Shown: positions 11,339 to 24,400, counted from the stretch's first letter. The stretch is 64,000 nucleotides of DNA from Daphnia pulex (GCF_021134715.1 NC_060028.1:1634501-1698500); one strand, 5' to 3'. Notes: generated by a model from the letters alone, not told the origin. Program-made: numbers and translations.

Positions 11339-13655
11339 ATGGATTCCCAACGAATTCAGTTATCTGCTCTTGGTCGCGACGTGAAAGTCGGAAACCTTTA
11401 CAACTACCATTCCGACGCCATTTCCATTTGTAAGTTCTCGTATAAATATATCAAGTCTTGATTTTTTATCTAGGAGTGTTCAGCAGATCTTATTCCGTGT
11501 GCTTGTTTTTATTTATTGTCTGACTTATCGTATTCGAAACTATTACGCCTCTTACGGTATATTAATTAAGTACAGTGTACTATACAAAGTAGTCAGTGAT
11601 CGTGTGTGGATTTTTAGCTACACATTTCATAATTAACCAAATTTTTTTGTTCGATTTTCAACAGGCAATGTCAGAGTTCCCCAGGAATCCATATCAATCA
11701 CCAAGAAATTGACATCCGAAACAGATACGTGGTTTCACCTGCCTCAGCAATCGATCCGTTCAAAGTACGAAGCCCTAGGCATCAATGCGCACTTGTGCAT
11801 CAGCATTCTTAGCAAAAAGTCTGCGGACTTGGGTCAACTTTGGTTCGGCGATCTTGATTCGGAATTAAGAAAAGTAAAAGAAGACGAGAATGTTCGCGTC
11901 ACTCAAAATCCCTTCGTAGCTCGAGTCACTTTCTTTTTCCGAGTCTGCCGACGAATCGAAGTTCTTTGTCCAAAATTCATCGACTGGAAACTCAACGAAT
12001 ACCAGATGCAAAGTGGTGGTGTGGCAACTCATTTGGTGGAGCAGGTTATTTATGGAGCCGAATTTATTTGTACCATGGAGCGAACCATCGATCGCCAGCA
12101 CGAAACGAAGGAGAACGCGCAACGGAATCTTTACTTGGCAGCCAAAGAATACTTCAATCAAGTCTTTGGTCGGAATTCCACTGATCCAGATTTACCTGCA
12201 GCTTTAGACAAGGTTCAATGTCAAATCCTAAGCAGCCTCAATCCTGGCAAAGAAGTTGATGGATCTTTCCAGCAATCCATTCAACATCTTATTGATGCGA
12301 TGAGTTTTGATAATGACGACGGTCATTGGAAACCTGTTGAAATTACTTTACGAAACATACCGGAACAAATGGAATCTCGACTTCGGTTAGAGAGGGATTG
12401 TGATGCCAAGATTATAAGGAAAATGCATGAACGGAAGCTTGAACGGATCTTGGATGGAAATGGCGCATTGAAAGTTGCCCATCTTAAAATATTTCCTCAA
12501 TTCCAAGACGTTATATACCAGTTCTGTTATTTGCTGGAGCCCCTAAGGCAGAAAATTAAGAGATTTCACGAGACTACTCCCGAACCGAAACATTGAAGAA
12601 AGACAAATCTCCAACTTATTCAGTGATATGATGGATTGGCAGATTCATCGACGTTCTGAAATGGACAAGATTTTTTGGCTAATCGAAGGCATCCAATTGA
12701 AAATGTTGGATATGGCAGAGATCGTGATGCTTACGGCAACCAACAAACCAAATCGAGCCAAAGTGTTTGTGTTGAGAGCCGAATTCTATCCAGTTCCACT
12801 AATTGAGTCCATTTATGCATATATTGGTAATCCTTCGGCAATAAGTGCCCCTCTTCCGGTCCTTCCGGTACTTTCAGCTGACAAAGAGCGCCTCCAAAAA
12901 ATTAGAGAAGAATTACAGAAATTTTCCGCAGAAGCGCAATCGAATTCGTTGATGGATCAAGAGGAGCTGCGCCATCGTTACTATATTGGAATAACTTCTG
13001 AATATCCGCATTTAACCGACGGTACAATAACAACTTTTGGAGACTTCAAGAAAGGAAATGATTCCCCGAGGAAACAACAGCAAGGTAAACCCAAATAATA
13101 TTCGACTCCCTAATAAGTGCACTAATTGTATATTTTTTTATCGTTTCAGTAGCTGGAATTGAGCAAGAAAGAGGATCATTTTCAGGATCTGAAGTAAATC
13201 TTTCTACCCGTCTATCCAGCATGGAGCGGGCTATGAGGTATGAACATGATTAAGTTTTAGATTTTGCATATTTTTGTGACCTGCATTCTATTTTATCGGC
13301 AACAGAGACGTCTCAATCAAACTGAAAGACACTGTGGGTTTTGCAATGCCGTCGGAGTCGAGCGCTGGAACGAATCCTTCTAGCGAGCAAAGGTATAACA
13401 CTTACAACAACTTTTAAATTTTGCACAATTTTAACCTGCATAATTTGTGTGTATTTTGAACAGCAACAACTCGATCGTTACGTCGCCGGAGTCGAGCGCC
13501 GACACGGAAGCCGTTCGTCATCAGTCGTCGAAATCGCCTCAAATGAATCAGGCAAATGGACTGAACCAACCGGATTTAAAAAAAACCGACTGTTGAAGAA
13601 GAAGAAACGAATTCGGGATCTTCAGTCGACTGCATTTAAACCCATTGTACTGTAG
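11339..13655 (+). pseudogene. SNTX/verrucotoxin-domain family locus, looks disrupted
   Basis: This belongs to the stonustoxin/neoverrucotoxin (SNTX) domain family, whose fish members are two-subunit pore-forming cytolysins. Family homologues also occur in invertebrates without proof of venom use. The family signature near the start is LGRDVKVGNLYNYHSDAIS, matching the LGRPFxLGMLYD motif. A later ATHLVEQVIYGAEF matches ATHVVxGIxYGA. The first intron is GT-AG. The remaining parts are a long alpha-helical middle region and a basic, low-complexity C-terminal part. No signal peptide is visible. The locus does not read as one continuous gene and appears to be broken in one or two places, or else is an unusual split gene. 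Treated here as a fossil copy. Its divergence suggests it is not very recent. Confidence 0.6.
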
Positions 13656-14263
13656 GAGAGAAACTCGATGAGAATGAGAACTGCATACGGCCGTTTTTTC
13701 TGGAAGAGATTAGCTAATTTTCTGATTTTGTTACGCTCTTTATAATTATAAATAATACATAATTCAGGCATTGTAGGGTTGGTTATTGTATTGCACTTGA
13801 TTCATTGTTGATTATTTCTGTTTGAAAACATACTGTAAACATAATTAAGGTTTTCAATCCAGATTGCGGAAAATAAATGGCTGGTGAAATGCACATTCAA
13901 TTGGTGATCTTCATCACCTTCTGCCCGTTGCTGGGGTTGCCGCCGTGTACTCCGATGGTCGGTTTGATCACTTTGGTCGTAATCTCGGCTATTTGAAGGA
14001 GGCGTTGGCGTTGTAGATATCTAGGGTGATGTTTTAGTTTTTCGGCGGCTATCATCAAATCAAAATTTTCAGGTGCTGTAAAATGTGTAAAAGACGCTAG
14101 ACATTTTTAACGTCTTTCGAAATTTGTAAATTTTACAGTAATATGCATACAATGTATGCTCGATAAAGTAAACTATATGATTACGTTGTTTTTTTTTAAA
14201 TAATTTTTTTAAGGAGTGATATTAACACTATTAAGGCGCACAAGAAAGGCCAAAAAAAGAAAT
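13656..14263. other. Intergenic
   Basis: Bases 13890-14030 have higher GC and a short open frame on each strand, but no start, splice context or family match that I can support. The rest is AT-rich. Confidence 0.4.
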
Positions 14264-14337
14264 CGCCCCTAGGTGGGCTCGAACCACCAGCCTTCCGGTT
14301 AACAGCCGAACGCGCTAGCCAATTGCGCCATAGAGGC
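14264..14337 (-). tRNA. tRNA-Asn: tRNA-Asn (anticodon GTT)
   Basis: A 74-nt cloverleaf on the minus strand. The acceptor stem GCCTCTA pairs with TAGGGGC through one T-G wobble. The D arm is GGCGCAATTGGCTAGCGC, the anticodon loop is CTGTTAA with GTT, and the T loop is GGTTCGAGCCC. The sequence is nearly identical to the standard eukaryotic tRNA-Asn. There is no intron and no encoded CCA, as expected for a nuclear gene. Confidence 0.95.
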
Positions 14338-14847
14338 TTGGAATTTGGTGGTTTACAAAATATTATATGCTATTTCAATATTAAATTTCCTACTTCATGG
14401 CAAAAAGAACTACCAAGGGGTTCTCGACTCTTTTTCTTGTGGTTCACTAGACCGGAACAGTCGGTAAAGACCATCTTATGAATTAATTTCTGATTAAATA
14501 ACAGGGAATCCCTGCATCCGGGTTTTACAGCAAACATTGTGACGTCACAACCTTATTATTTTCAGTTATTCTTAGACTCGACTGGGAGATTTCGTTCCCA
14601 AGTTGCAATAATGAAATACAAGCTTAACCCTTGTAGTTTGGACTGGACTGGACGTCTTGTAGAGAACACTCTATTAAATCAGATAAAAAATGAAAACAAC
14701 AAACACAGATTTGGGAAAATCTATTGCGCGAGCTGGTGCAATGCATTTGTTGACTGATATAACCAGGATATAATAACTGTGCTCCCATTTAGATCTGAAT
14801 GAAAGATAATCGGGTAAAAATAAGTCCGTCCACAGACACCGGCGGCT
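14338..14847. other. Intergenic upstream of NRF gene 1
   Basis: Spacer between tRNA-Asn and the TATA box of the first acyltransferase gene. No other feature is seen. Confidence 0.5.
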
Positions 14848-14855
14848 TATAAATA
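14848..14855 (+). promoter_or_regulatory. TATA box of NRF-6-like gene 1
   Basis: TATAAATA lies 86 bp upstream of the start codon at 14934. A TCACAG initiator-like string about 25-30 bp downstream fits a standard TATA-Inr promoter. Confidence 0.7.
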
Positions 14856-14933
14856 CCCTCGCTGGAAATTGTAGTCTCACAGAGCGGAAGATTTAATAGC
14901 GCACCGAGAACCATCAATCGTTATTCTTCCGCC

Positions 14934-17900
14934 ATGAACTCCTTTTGGATGATCATGATTTCCAGCTGCCTCCTACTCTGGGCAGGAAAAGGCCGATCCC
15001 AGCAGTTAATAAATCTGAGGCCTGTCGATTCACTCGGAGCTGATCACCACCACATTTGGCAGATTTTGAGTCAGACCGCCGAGAAACTGGACGACCAGTT
15101 CGGTGTTCGATACGACGCACTGTCGGCCGTTCAAACAATTTTTTTGGCCCTCAAGTCTTCCGCTTTCCCGACCGCCGTGGCCAAAAACATCAGCCAGCAA
15201 TGTCTAGAAGACAGCCAGCTCTACGTCCGCAACCTCTACGCCAACCGGAGCCTCTGGGCCTTGCAGAGTAAGAGCCTTTTATCGCCATTAATTAACTGTG
15301 ATACCTTATTGCTTAATAGCTAAAAACGAAATAATTTTAGCGATCTGATAGCAGAATAATATTAGAGTCCAATTAAGAAATGCCCAGAATTAGTTTAAGA
15401 TAAGACTTGCTGGCTATAATTGTTCGTTCAAAATCGTTTGAGGCATTCGGCCCTACCCTAATACCTGCCGTTTTATCGGTCAACATGTCCCGACAAGTCC
15501 TTGCGTGATGTCCCAATTGAAGCAAAATGCACAACGACCTTTTTTTCCATATATACCTAACGATAGCCTCTTTTATCTCTTATGACTTTTATTTGTAAGA
15601 TTAAAGAAATAAGTGACATCGAAGTTGTTATACATTTAATTGATTGTACAACAGTGTTTGAGTCAACGGGACAACTCCCACCGGGATTGTTTGGAGCCGG
15701 CAATTTTCACGCGGACGGATTGTTCGACGAATGCCAGGCCGTTCGCGCTCCGGTCTTTAGCGGAAAATATTGCAGCGTCTATTTCAAGCCGGAACTGGTC
15801 GACCAATCAGAAATCATTCCTCCTCCTTCTCCACCATCCTACAATGAGGAAGGGCGTGGCAATTTCATCACGATTTTCCAAATCCTTGGGATACTAGGAC
15901 AGCTATCGGGAGCGGGTCGAGTGGAACCCAAGTTGGCCGGCATCAATTCCGCCACTTACATCTTGCCCAGCATCAGTTTCTGCCTACCGTCGTCGTGCAG
16001 CTCAGGTGATCTCGGCCAAGCCGTCGCCCAACTGGTCGGCAGTTACGTCATCGGCAACTATTCCATCGCGACCGTGACGGATGAGCAGTACTGCTTCACC
16101 GATCAAATCGATCCGCCATCTTTCGACGGCCCGGACATCGCCGTCATGTAAAGACCCAAATAATTTCAAGCTTAATTAATTTCTCAATAATTCAACTTTC
16201 GATTTTCTCAGTGTCGTTTTGAGTTCCATCGGACTATTGGTCATGTCTGCCACCATTCACGAAGCCTGGCGGATGTACTGCGGGACCGGATTCGACGCCG
16301 AGACGGACGGCCAAGCTTTAAACGCCCTTCACTGTTTTTCGGCGCTGAGTAACGGTCGTAAAATCCTGTCGATGAAAATGACGTCGTCATCGGGCGACAA
16401 TTTCGGATGCATTCACGGAATTCGTCTCTTCTCCACCGTGTGGGTCGTCGTCGGCCACACCTGGATTCTCTGCGCCTACAAAACTATGAATCCACGAGCA
16501 GTTATAACGGTTAGACCTTAAAGAAAATTGAATTAATGTCTAGAATTGATTTGATGATTTTCTCACAGGATTCTTATAGTTGGGGCATGCAATCCATCGC
16601 CAACGGCACAGTTTCCGTCGACACCTTTTTCTTGATGAGCGGATTGCTTGTTTCGTTCCTCCTGCTCCGCGAGCTGGACCGCACCAAAGGCAAATTCAAC
16701 ATCGGCCTCTACTACCTGCACCGCTATCTGAGATTGACGCCCGTGTACGCCGTCATCCTCGGCTACATTGCGACGCTGATGGTCTACTCCGGGACCGGAC
16801 CCAATTGGTACAGCGTCACTCTCGTATCGCAAGGATGCCGCATCACTTGGTGGAGACACTTTCTTTACAGTAAGTCTAATTAATTCAAAACCGCTAATTA
16901 ATTTTGTCTAAAAATTATTTTTCATTTGATTTTAATAGTTAATAATTTTTTCCCTATGGACCCTGAAGTTCAGGTAAAGAAATTCAATTCAAATCATTTC
17001 TGATTTTAATAAGACTATTTTATCATGATTGATATTATTACAGTGTATGGGCCAGACTTGGTACCTGGACGTGGACATGCAACTCTTTATCGTCGCTCCG
17101 CTTTTCATTTATCCGCTTTGGCGCTGGAGGAAATTCGGGCTAGCCGGATTGGCCTTTGTTGGATTGGCCTGTCAGGCAGCTGTTTTCGCCCTTTACGCCA
17201 TTTACGACCTCCCGCCAACCTTATTCTTCACGCGCCTGTAATTTCGGTTACTTACTAAATTGATTATTGGCCAACCAAATAATTGAATTTTCTTTCGATT
17301 GATGTTATACATAGTGGTGATTTGGCCTCTTCAAATGATTATTTCGAACACTATTACGTCGATCCGTGGGCTAGAGCGCCCGTCTACCTGGTGGGCATTT
17401 GGTTCGGCTGGTATTTGCACGTCACTAAAGAATCATCGATTCGACTATCAAAAGTAAGCAGATCATTTATAATTTTAAAAAACAATTCATTTAAAAAAAT
17501 TTCCTTTTTTAAATCATTTTAAGCCTGTTGTAGCCTTGGCATGGACACTGTCGACAGCTGCTGGCCTAGCGATTGTTTACGGCATGACGCCCTACGTCGA
17601 CGAGTCCAAAGTGCCCGAAATTAGTTCGGCCGTCAGTATGACGTACGGGCCTCTTCATCGAACCGCTTGGGCTTTCGTCATTGGCTGGATCATCTTCGCC
17701 TGCTCCCGCGGCTACGGAGGTGAACCGGAGGTGAACCATATAAATTAGCTAATTTAAAAATGAAAAGAAGATTTTAATTCCTGTCAATTTTTCAGGTTTT
17801 GTCAATCGCTTTCTGTCGTGGAAGGGATTCATGCCGCTCGGTCGGCTGACATATTGCGTTTACCTCGTCCACTACGATTTCCTGACCGTCTTCACTTCCG

Positions 17901-18070
17901 CCGTGCGGAAGCAGTACTACTACACCCTGTTCGGAACGGTCGTCACTTGTTTCGGCGTCCTGGTCTTCTGCTTCGCCCTGGCGTTTCTGGCGTCCGTCAC
18001 GATCGAGGCTTCATTTTTGAATTTGGAGAAGTTGCTATTTTCTTCAACGAAACCCAAAAGTAAAAAGTAA
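14934..18070 (+). CDS. Nose resistant to fluoxetine (NRF-6)-like acyltransferase 3, copy 1
   Basis: Nine exons: 14934-15267, 15655-16147, 16212-16509, 16569-16869, 16939-16973, 17044-17237, 17315-17453, 17524-17719, 17796-18070. All are GT-AG and in phase; the product is 754 aa. Residues 1-22 form a signal peptide (MNSFWMIMISSCLLLWAGKG). The extracellular NRF domain follows with its conserved cysteines (SQQC, FDEC, YCSVYF, SFCLPSSC, YCF). An acyltransferase-3 domain of about ten TM helices follows, with the marks HGIRLFSTVWVVVGHTW (likely catalytic His), VDTFFLMSGLLVSF, LHRYLRLTPVYA and YCVYLVHY. In C. elegans this family acts in lipid/yolk and drug transport in gut and hypodermis; the acyl substrate is not established. 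A homologous copy follows at 21475 in the same orientation. Confidence 0.9.
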
Positions 18071-18138
18071 ATTTTCCATAAGGCAGTTGATGGACACATG
18101 TTGTTACTTAATATTTTATTGGATATTTAACTTCGTTG

Positions 18139-18144
18139 AATAAA
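18139..18144 (+). terminator. Poly(A) signal of NRF-6-like gene 1
   Basis: AATAAA about 70 bp after the stop codon of the first acyltransferase gene. Confidence 0.6.
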
Positions 18145-18810
18145 AATTAAAAAGGAGAGTCGCAAGGTGAAATTGATCGAAGAACAGCCAATTTAATCGC
18201 TTCGTTTTCGACGTTAATCGAAGCTCGTTTGTAGAATTTAGTAGCCATCGACAACTCATCCAGAAGAAGATGTAAACCTCCGTCTTGAAAGCCGAATTTT
18301 GTAGTAACTTGGCGATATTCTTGATTTAATTTTATATACACAAGAAGCAGAAAAAGGAGTTGAATCTAGTTATCTAGGGATCCAATTAACTCTGCTAAGA
18401 ATTAATACCTTGTGACTGGTCGATATTTATCGATAAGGGGAAAATACAATTTCAGATCGTCCCTACGGATGACTATAGCGCACGTTACGGGAAGGCTTTA
18501 TGAGGGACAATATAAGGGTTTAACTGCTTAAGCTGGCCAGGGTTAATACAAATAACGAGGACATTTTGGTACGTGCTATATGGTTGTGGAAATCCCCCCG
18601 GATGGTGTCAGACAACTTCGGTGTACAATGGAAAATGGTCTCGACAGCCACCCAATTAAGTTTAAACATTCAACATGTACATATGGGATGATGTTGCATT
18701 TAGAACTACAGAAGAATATAACACAGGATTTGACCTGTTGAAGTTCAAGGATGTACCTAAAATATGGTTTTTTACCTTATTCCGGCGTTGCTCACTTGTT
18801 TGGTGATGGA
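18145..18810. other. Intergenic upstream of Tyr-rich cuticle gene
   Basis: No coding support. A 64-codon open frame on the minus strand at 18147-18341 has no family features and is taken as chance. Confidence 0.5.
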
Positions 18811-18817
18811 TATAAAA
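18811..18817 (+). promoter_or_regulatory. TATA box of Tyr-rich cuticle gene
   Basis: TATAAAA with a TCATTCAG initiator-like stretch about 30 bp downstream and the start codon at 18920. This is the usual layout of arthropod cuticle genes, which need strong moult-phased transcription. Confidence 0.75.
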
Positions 18818-18919
18818 AGAACGAGTGAGTTGGTGAGATCATCATTCAGCTCTCCGCTTCAGAGTTGCAACTATCAAGTGGTCTCCTCATTTTGATTCTT
18901 TCTTTACTTTTTGAACAAC

Positions 18920-19864
18920 ATGTATTTACCTGTTTTGGTATGTGTATTTTTATTCATTATTAAATATTTGTTGTTTTTTATAAGTTACTAATTTTTGAAA
19001 TTTATTATTCAAGGTTTACTTTGCTGCCTTGTGGGCCATCAGACCGGTGTCCGGCTCCTACGGCTACATGCAACCGCAGCAGCCGCAGAACTATTACACA
19101 ACGGCTAAACCGTATTACGCCCCACCTTCAGTATACTACACCACGGCCAAACCTTACTACACCACCCCGGCAGCTTACTACACCACTCCAGCAGCCTACT
19201 ACACCACTCCGGCGCCTTACTACACCACTGCCAAACCATACTACACCACAGCGGCGCCTTATTACACCACAACGAAAGCTTACTACACTACTCCGGCGGC
19301 TTACTACACCACTGCAGCTCCTTACTACACTACCCCGAAACCTTACTACTCCGAAGCCCCTGTTTACACCACCAGCAAGCCTTACGTCCAGCCTAGTTAC
19401 ACCACCCAGCCGACCTATTACCAGCAGCCGAGCTACACCACTGCTTACACCACTCCATCGTACTACCCCGAGAACTACGAGGGAGATGACAATGTAAGTG
19501 AATCAAATTACATTTCACTGGCCGACATAATTATTAAACTAGCCTAATTGATTTAAAATAAAATTAGGGATGGTACAACTACGCTTTCAAGTTCAACGTG
19601 AACGATTACTATGGCAACGAGCAATCCCGCAGCGAGACCCACGAGAACCAACAGACTCGCGGAAAGTACACCGTCAACTTGCCGGACGGACGCAAACAGA
19701 TTGTCACCTACGAGGCTGACCAGAACGGCTACCGGGCTGATGTCTCCTACGAGCCGGCCGAGAACTCCTACAGCGACAATTCTAATTATTACAGCACGTC
19801 CAAATACGAGAGCGACAGCTATCAGCCGCAGACAGCCCCGGCTCCGAAATCCATTTGGAAATGA
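18920..19864 (+). CDS. Cuticle protein with Tyr-rich repeats and RR chitin-binding domain
   Basis: Three exons: 18920-18937, 19014-19493, 19568-19864; 264 aa. The six-codon first exon plus the start of exon 2 encodes a signal peptide (MYLPVLVYFAALWAIRPVSG). This tiny signal-peptide exon is typical of arthropod cuticle genes. Residues about 30-150 are a low-complexity array of YYTT-x-x-P/A-x units (for example YYTTPAAYYTTPAPYYTTAK). Residues about 167-230 are a Rebers-Riddiford chitin_bind_4 domain, with YNYAFKFNVNDYYGNEQ, GKYTVNLPDGRKQIVTYEAD and NGYRADVSYE. The domain binds chitin in the procuticle. The exposed tyrosines are plausible sites for dityrosine or quinone cross-linking (inference). 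It sits inside the NRF pair in the same orientation, with its own promoter. Confidence 0.92.
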
Positions 19865-19922
19865 ATAATGGCACGTGCAATTTAGAATGTTTGAGAATTG
19901 TGTATGAATGTAATTTTAATCG

Positions 19923-19928
19923 AATAAA
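19923..19928 (+). terminator. Poly(A) signal of Tyr-rich cuticle gene
   Basis: AATAAA about 60 bp past the stop codon. Confidence 0.6.
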
Positions 19929-21474
19929 AATGACGCTGTACTATAACCCCCCAAATGAGTCATAATGTCGCGTCACACAGCAACCCCCGTGAAAATATTT
20001 TCTAAATGACGAATTTTACCGGTAAAAGCCGAAACGGTTAAAAGTTTGAGACACTTATCAATCAGCGTATGTCGTTTGAGATATCCTTGATTGACACATC
20101 ACAAGTCGTGCTACGTGTCTCGTGTTATGGCGTGATTGGCGATTTAAAAAAAATAACATCTCAAGTTCAAAAATCAAAATAGAGCGCCAAAATTATGTTT
20201 GATGTTTAGTAGTGTCGTCTGCTTTTGTTTTGTTTAAAGTTGAAGCCAAACAAATTGATGACATTCGAAATTAAGCTGAAGGTAAAATTCAAATTAAACT
20301 GATTAAATGTATTGTTAAAGTATTTTTCAAATGTTAAAGCCAATCTGAGAAGTAATTGCGTTGATTTGCGAAAACGTCTTCGTTATCGTCAACCATCGTC
20401 AACACCTTCGACATCGTCGTCTTTTATCACAAAACTTCCTAATTTTTGCAGTTCCAACCATTTTTGAATTCGTAAATCATTTAATGATTTAAGTTGTGAA
20501 ACCAACATAAGTTGTTTGTCAGCAAATAATTCCAGTGTTGCAGGAAAATCACAAATGTATGTGGAAAACAATATCGTGTTGATTTTTTGAAAAAATGGTA
20601 AACATAAAATTTTCCTATTTCTTGCAAGTTAAGAGCAAGAGTGTTAATGATTGTAGTTTCAACAGTTTCTTTGCAAATTTTTTGTGCAAGCAAGCATTGT
20701 TTGTAACTGCTTTGATTTTTTTTACCAACATTGGAATGCTTTGCCGACTATAACCAGTACCCACCTTTATGTTTCACAATTTAGATTGCAATTACAGTAT
20801 CTTTTAACTTTAACCTCTGAATGCAAAGTACAGTTAGGAAATCTCCTTCCTGGTAATAGGGTTGGAACTTTAAACATTTGGTAGATTGCTGCTTGGGATG
20901 TCAAGGCTTAGAAAAGATACACCCATCATCGTCATGATTCGTAAAGTTTTGTATTGAATCACGCGCGGTCACGCGTTATCTTGTCGTTCAAAGCGTTTAG
21001 TGGTGGTGAAACCACGGTCGTTTAGAAAATAAAATGATGGAACTATTTTCAATCACGTACGACTGACTATACGTTGGGTTTACGTTGGGTTTCAAGAGCG
21101 GGGTTCGGCCACCAAATGTGTTTGGTCGTGTTTGTTTTGGTGAGAAGGCGAAGCGATATCTCCAACTATTTTTTAACGCAATAGTGCATGCCTTATGTGT
21201 TCGAAATGACCCAAACCGCCTCGCACACGATTTATCAGTGCACGTCTAAAGTGTACTTAAATGACTATAGCTATTCTTATCTCCAATATAGGTATATCGA
21301 CAATGAGGCGCTATATCAATCATTGTCTCATGGCCAGTTTGCGGTGAAAGTGTTCTGCAGCCGACACCAGATTGACGTATTATAGAACGGGATTAATATC
21401 TACGCAAAAACAATTGATCATTGCTGATTTTTGTGCATTTTAGCTCGGCTCTCAGCTCAAGACCGAAATCGACA
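19929..21474. other. Intergenic; possible decayed coding fragment
   Basis: The minus strand between about 20389 and 20930 reads, in broken frames, as protein-like pieces, but no family was recognised and no start or splice structure holds. Otherwise AT-rich. Two adjacent 11-bp copies of TACGTTGGGTT occur near 21070-21092. No clear TATA box for the second NRF gene was found. Confidence 0.35.
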
Positions 21475-24400
21475 ATGAAAAATTGTTGGCTTTTGATAGC
21501 TGTGGTCGCCGTCGGCACGTCTGTTGCTGGCCAGACCTCGAGTCGATTTGAAGGCATCGCCAGACAGGAGGAATTCCGGACGTGGTTGAAACTGACATCC
21601 GCTGAAATAGCCGAGCTCCAGGCCGAAGAAGGTGATAGCAAATTGAGCCTCATCCAACAATGGCTGCACGACTTGGTGGTCAATTTGGTTTCAACCTCTT
21701 ACCCAACGGCCGTGGCCAGCAATATCAGTCAGCAGTGCAAGAACGACAGCATCGAATACGTTCACAATCTCTATCGGCGTGCATGGGCTATGCAGAGTAA
21801 GTTCTAGCGCGGTTAGAATGATTTGAATTTGACTAATTTTATTGACATTTTTCTTTTCAATTCAGTGAAGGAATCGTCCGGCAAAGTCCCACTCGGTTTG
21901 TACGGAGCTGGTAATGTGCACGCCGACGGATTGTTCGACGAGTGCCTGGCCGTTCGAGCGCCAGATTTCGACGGCCAGTATTGCACCGCTTACTTTAAAG
22001 CGGCTCCGGTGAACGAATCGGAAATTCTCCTGTCATCGGGATGGTCTTCATCCGCATCAGGAGACGTCGAAGGGCGAAGCGCCAACTTGGTAACCATTCT
22101 GCAGTTGCTTGGTTTCCTGTCGCCAAATGCCGGACGAGTGGAGCCCAAAGTGGCGACGGCGGACGTCATCACTTACGTTTTCCCCAGTATCAGTTTCTGT
22201 CTGCCATCGTCCTGCAATGCCGACGATTTGCGACAGGCCGTCGCCGAACTGGTCGGCAGTTACATCATCGCCAACTACTCCATCGTGACCGTGACTGACG
22301 AGCGATACTGCTTCAAAGACAACAAAGATCCGCCGTCTTTTGACGGCCCCGACATCACCGTCATGTAAAAATCAATCCATTTCCGGTTATAATTTGGCTA
22401 AATGTTTGAATTTTTCTATTTTATCAACAGAGTCGTTTTGAGTCTTTTGGGCCTGGTGGTTGTCGCCGCTACGATTCACGACACTTGGCGCATGTTGGCG
22501 GATGAACCTTTCGAGTCCCAGAAGGACGGACCGATCGTCAGTTACCTGCACTGCTTCTCGGCGCTAACAAATGGACGCAAATTGCTGTCGATGAAAGTCT
22601 CGAAATCTCCGACGAATTTGTCGTGCGTTCACGGCATCCGCGTTCTCTCCACTCTGTGGGTGGTCATTGGTCACACTTGGGTTATTGGCCCGGCATCTTT
22701 TTCAGTCAATCCAAGCATGGTCAAAGACGTGAGTCGATAGAAATGGATCAAATTGAAATGAATAACCAAAAAAATTGTTTGAATTTCCCGCGTTTTTTTT
22801 AGGACGCTATGAAATGGTGGTTTCAAGGTATTTCAAACGCCACCATATCGGTTGATACTTTTCTATTGATGGGTGGCCTGCTGGTCTCGTTCCTTTTGCT
22901 GGTCGAGCTGGACAAGAAAAAAGGAAAATTCAATTTTGGATGGTTTTATCTTCACCGATATCTCAGGTTTGCGCCCTTCAATTTTTTAAACAATATTCCT
23001 CGACCATTTCCCATAATACTTTTATTTTAAATTCATTCAGATTGACGCCTGTGTACGCCATCGTTCTTGGCTTCATTGCCACTTTGATCGTGTACATGGG
23101 GACTGGGCCCAACTGGTACAACGTTGAAACATCGGCTTACGGTTGTCGCATCAACTGGTGGTGGCATCTTCTCTATAGTGAGTCCAACTCTTCTATGCAT
23201 AACTCTCAACGCTACTGTAAAGTTGATGGACTAAACTCGCAATAATATTTTGTGCTGTCAATGCAGTCAACAATCTCTTCCCGACCGACATAAACGTTCA
23301 GGTGAGTTCTATTTTATCATTTGTTGCTTATAATTATATTCATTGGACTGAATTGTTTGTTTTTTTCTCGGACAGTGTATGGAACAGACGTGGTATTTGG
23401 CGCTCGACATGCAACTCTTTATCGTCTCACCTCTTGTCATCTACTTGATGTGGCGATGGAAGAAAATTGGACTGCCTCTGCTCGGGTTTTTATTTATCGG
23501 AACCATCGCTGCCAATTTCGCCATTTTCGCCGTGTTCGACTTGATGCCTACGGTGATGCCCACCCGGACGTAAATAATAGGATTTTATCCCACTAACGGA
23601 TATATAGAATCTTTACACAACTTTTTTTAATTTTTCCAATTTTCAGAATGGATACGATCGCAATGGGTCTGGACGCCGATTATTATTACACCAAACCGTG
23701 GACTCGGGCTCCACCCTACATCGTTGGAGTTTGGCTTGGCTGGTTCTTGTACGTCACCAAAGACTCACAGAAGCGCACATCCAAGGTATAAAGACGCACT
23801 CTAATAAATAATACGGCTAGTTATTGGAATTAATTTGATATCCTATTGCATGACTATTAGATAATATTAGTCATCTTCTGGACAATGTCGTCGGCCATCA
23901 TCTTGGCCGTCATTTACGGCTTGATTCCTTACTTGGATGAAACCGCAGTGCCGGCAATCGACCCGACAGTTAGTTTGTTTTACGGATCTCTGCACAGAAC
24001 GGCATGGGCCGCAGCTGTAGCCTGGATCGTCTATGCCTGCACGAAAGGTTACGGAGGTAACATTTTTCAATCGATTTAATCTTTTAAATTTTTAAATTTT
24101 AAATTGTTTTACTTTTGATTTGTTCATACTTTAAATTTTAAATCTAAAATCTTTTAAACTAATGCATTGAGCTATCGCAACAATATGGCGCCAATAAATA
24201 TATTCAAATCTTTATCGCTAGGAATCATCAACCGACTGCTGTCGTGGAAAGGATTTCTACCTTTGAGCCGACTGAGTTATTGCGTCTATCTCATTCATTT
24301 CGCTTATCTTGACGCATTCTACGCCTCCAATCGCAAGCTCGTTTACTACACTTTCAACAGCCAACTGACGACATATTTGGGCATCGTCGTCACAGTCTTC

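Noticed and set aside
13890-14030. GC-richer stretch that reads like protein on both strands
   Set aside because: No start, splice sites or family match; the frames are short and conflict.
19021-19497. 158-codon Thr/Pro/Arg-rich frame overlapping the Tyr-rich cuticle exon
   Set aside because: It is the shifted reading of the repeat; the cuticle frame has signal peptide, splice sites and the RR domain.
20389-20930. Minus-strand protein-like pieces, including a Cys-rich KRYCNCNLNC
   Set aside because: Frames are broken, no domain is recognised, and an AT-rich spacer gives such frames by chance. A decayed transposase or zinc-finger fragment remains possible.
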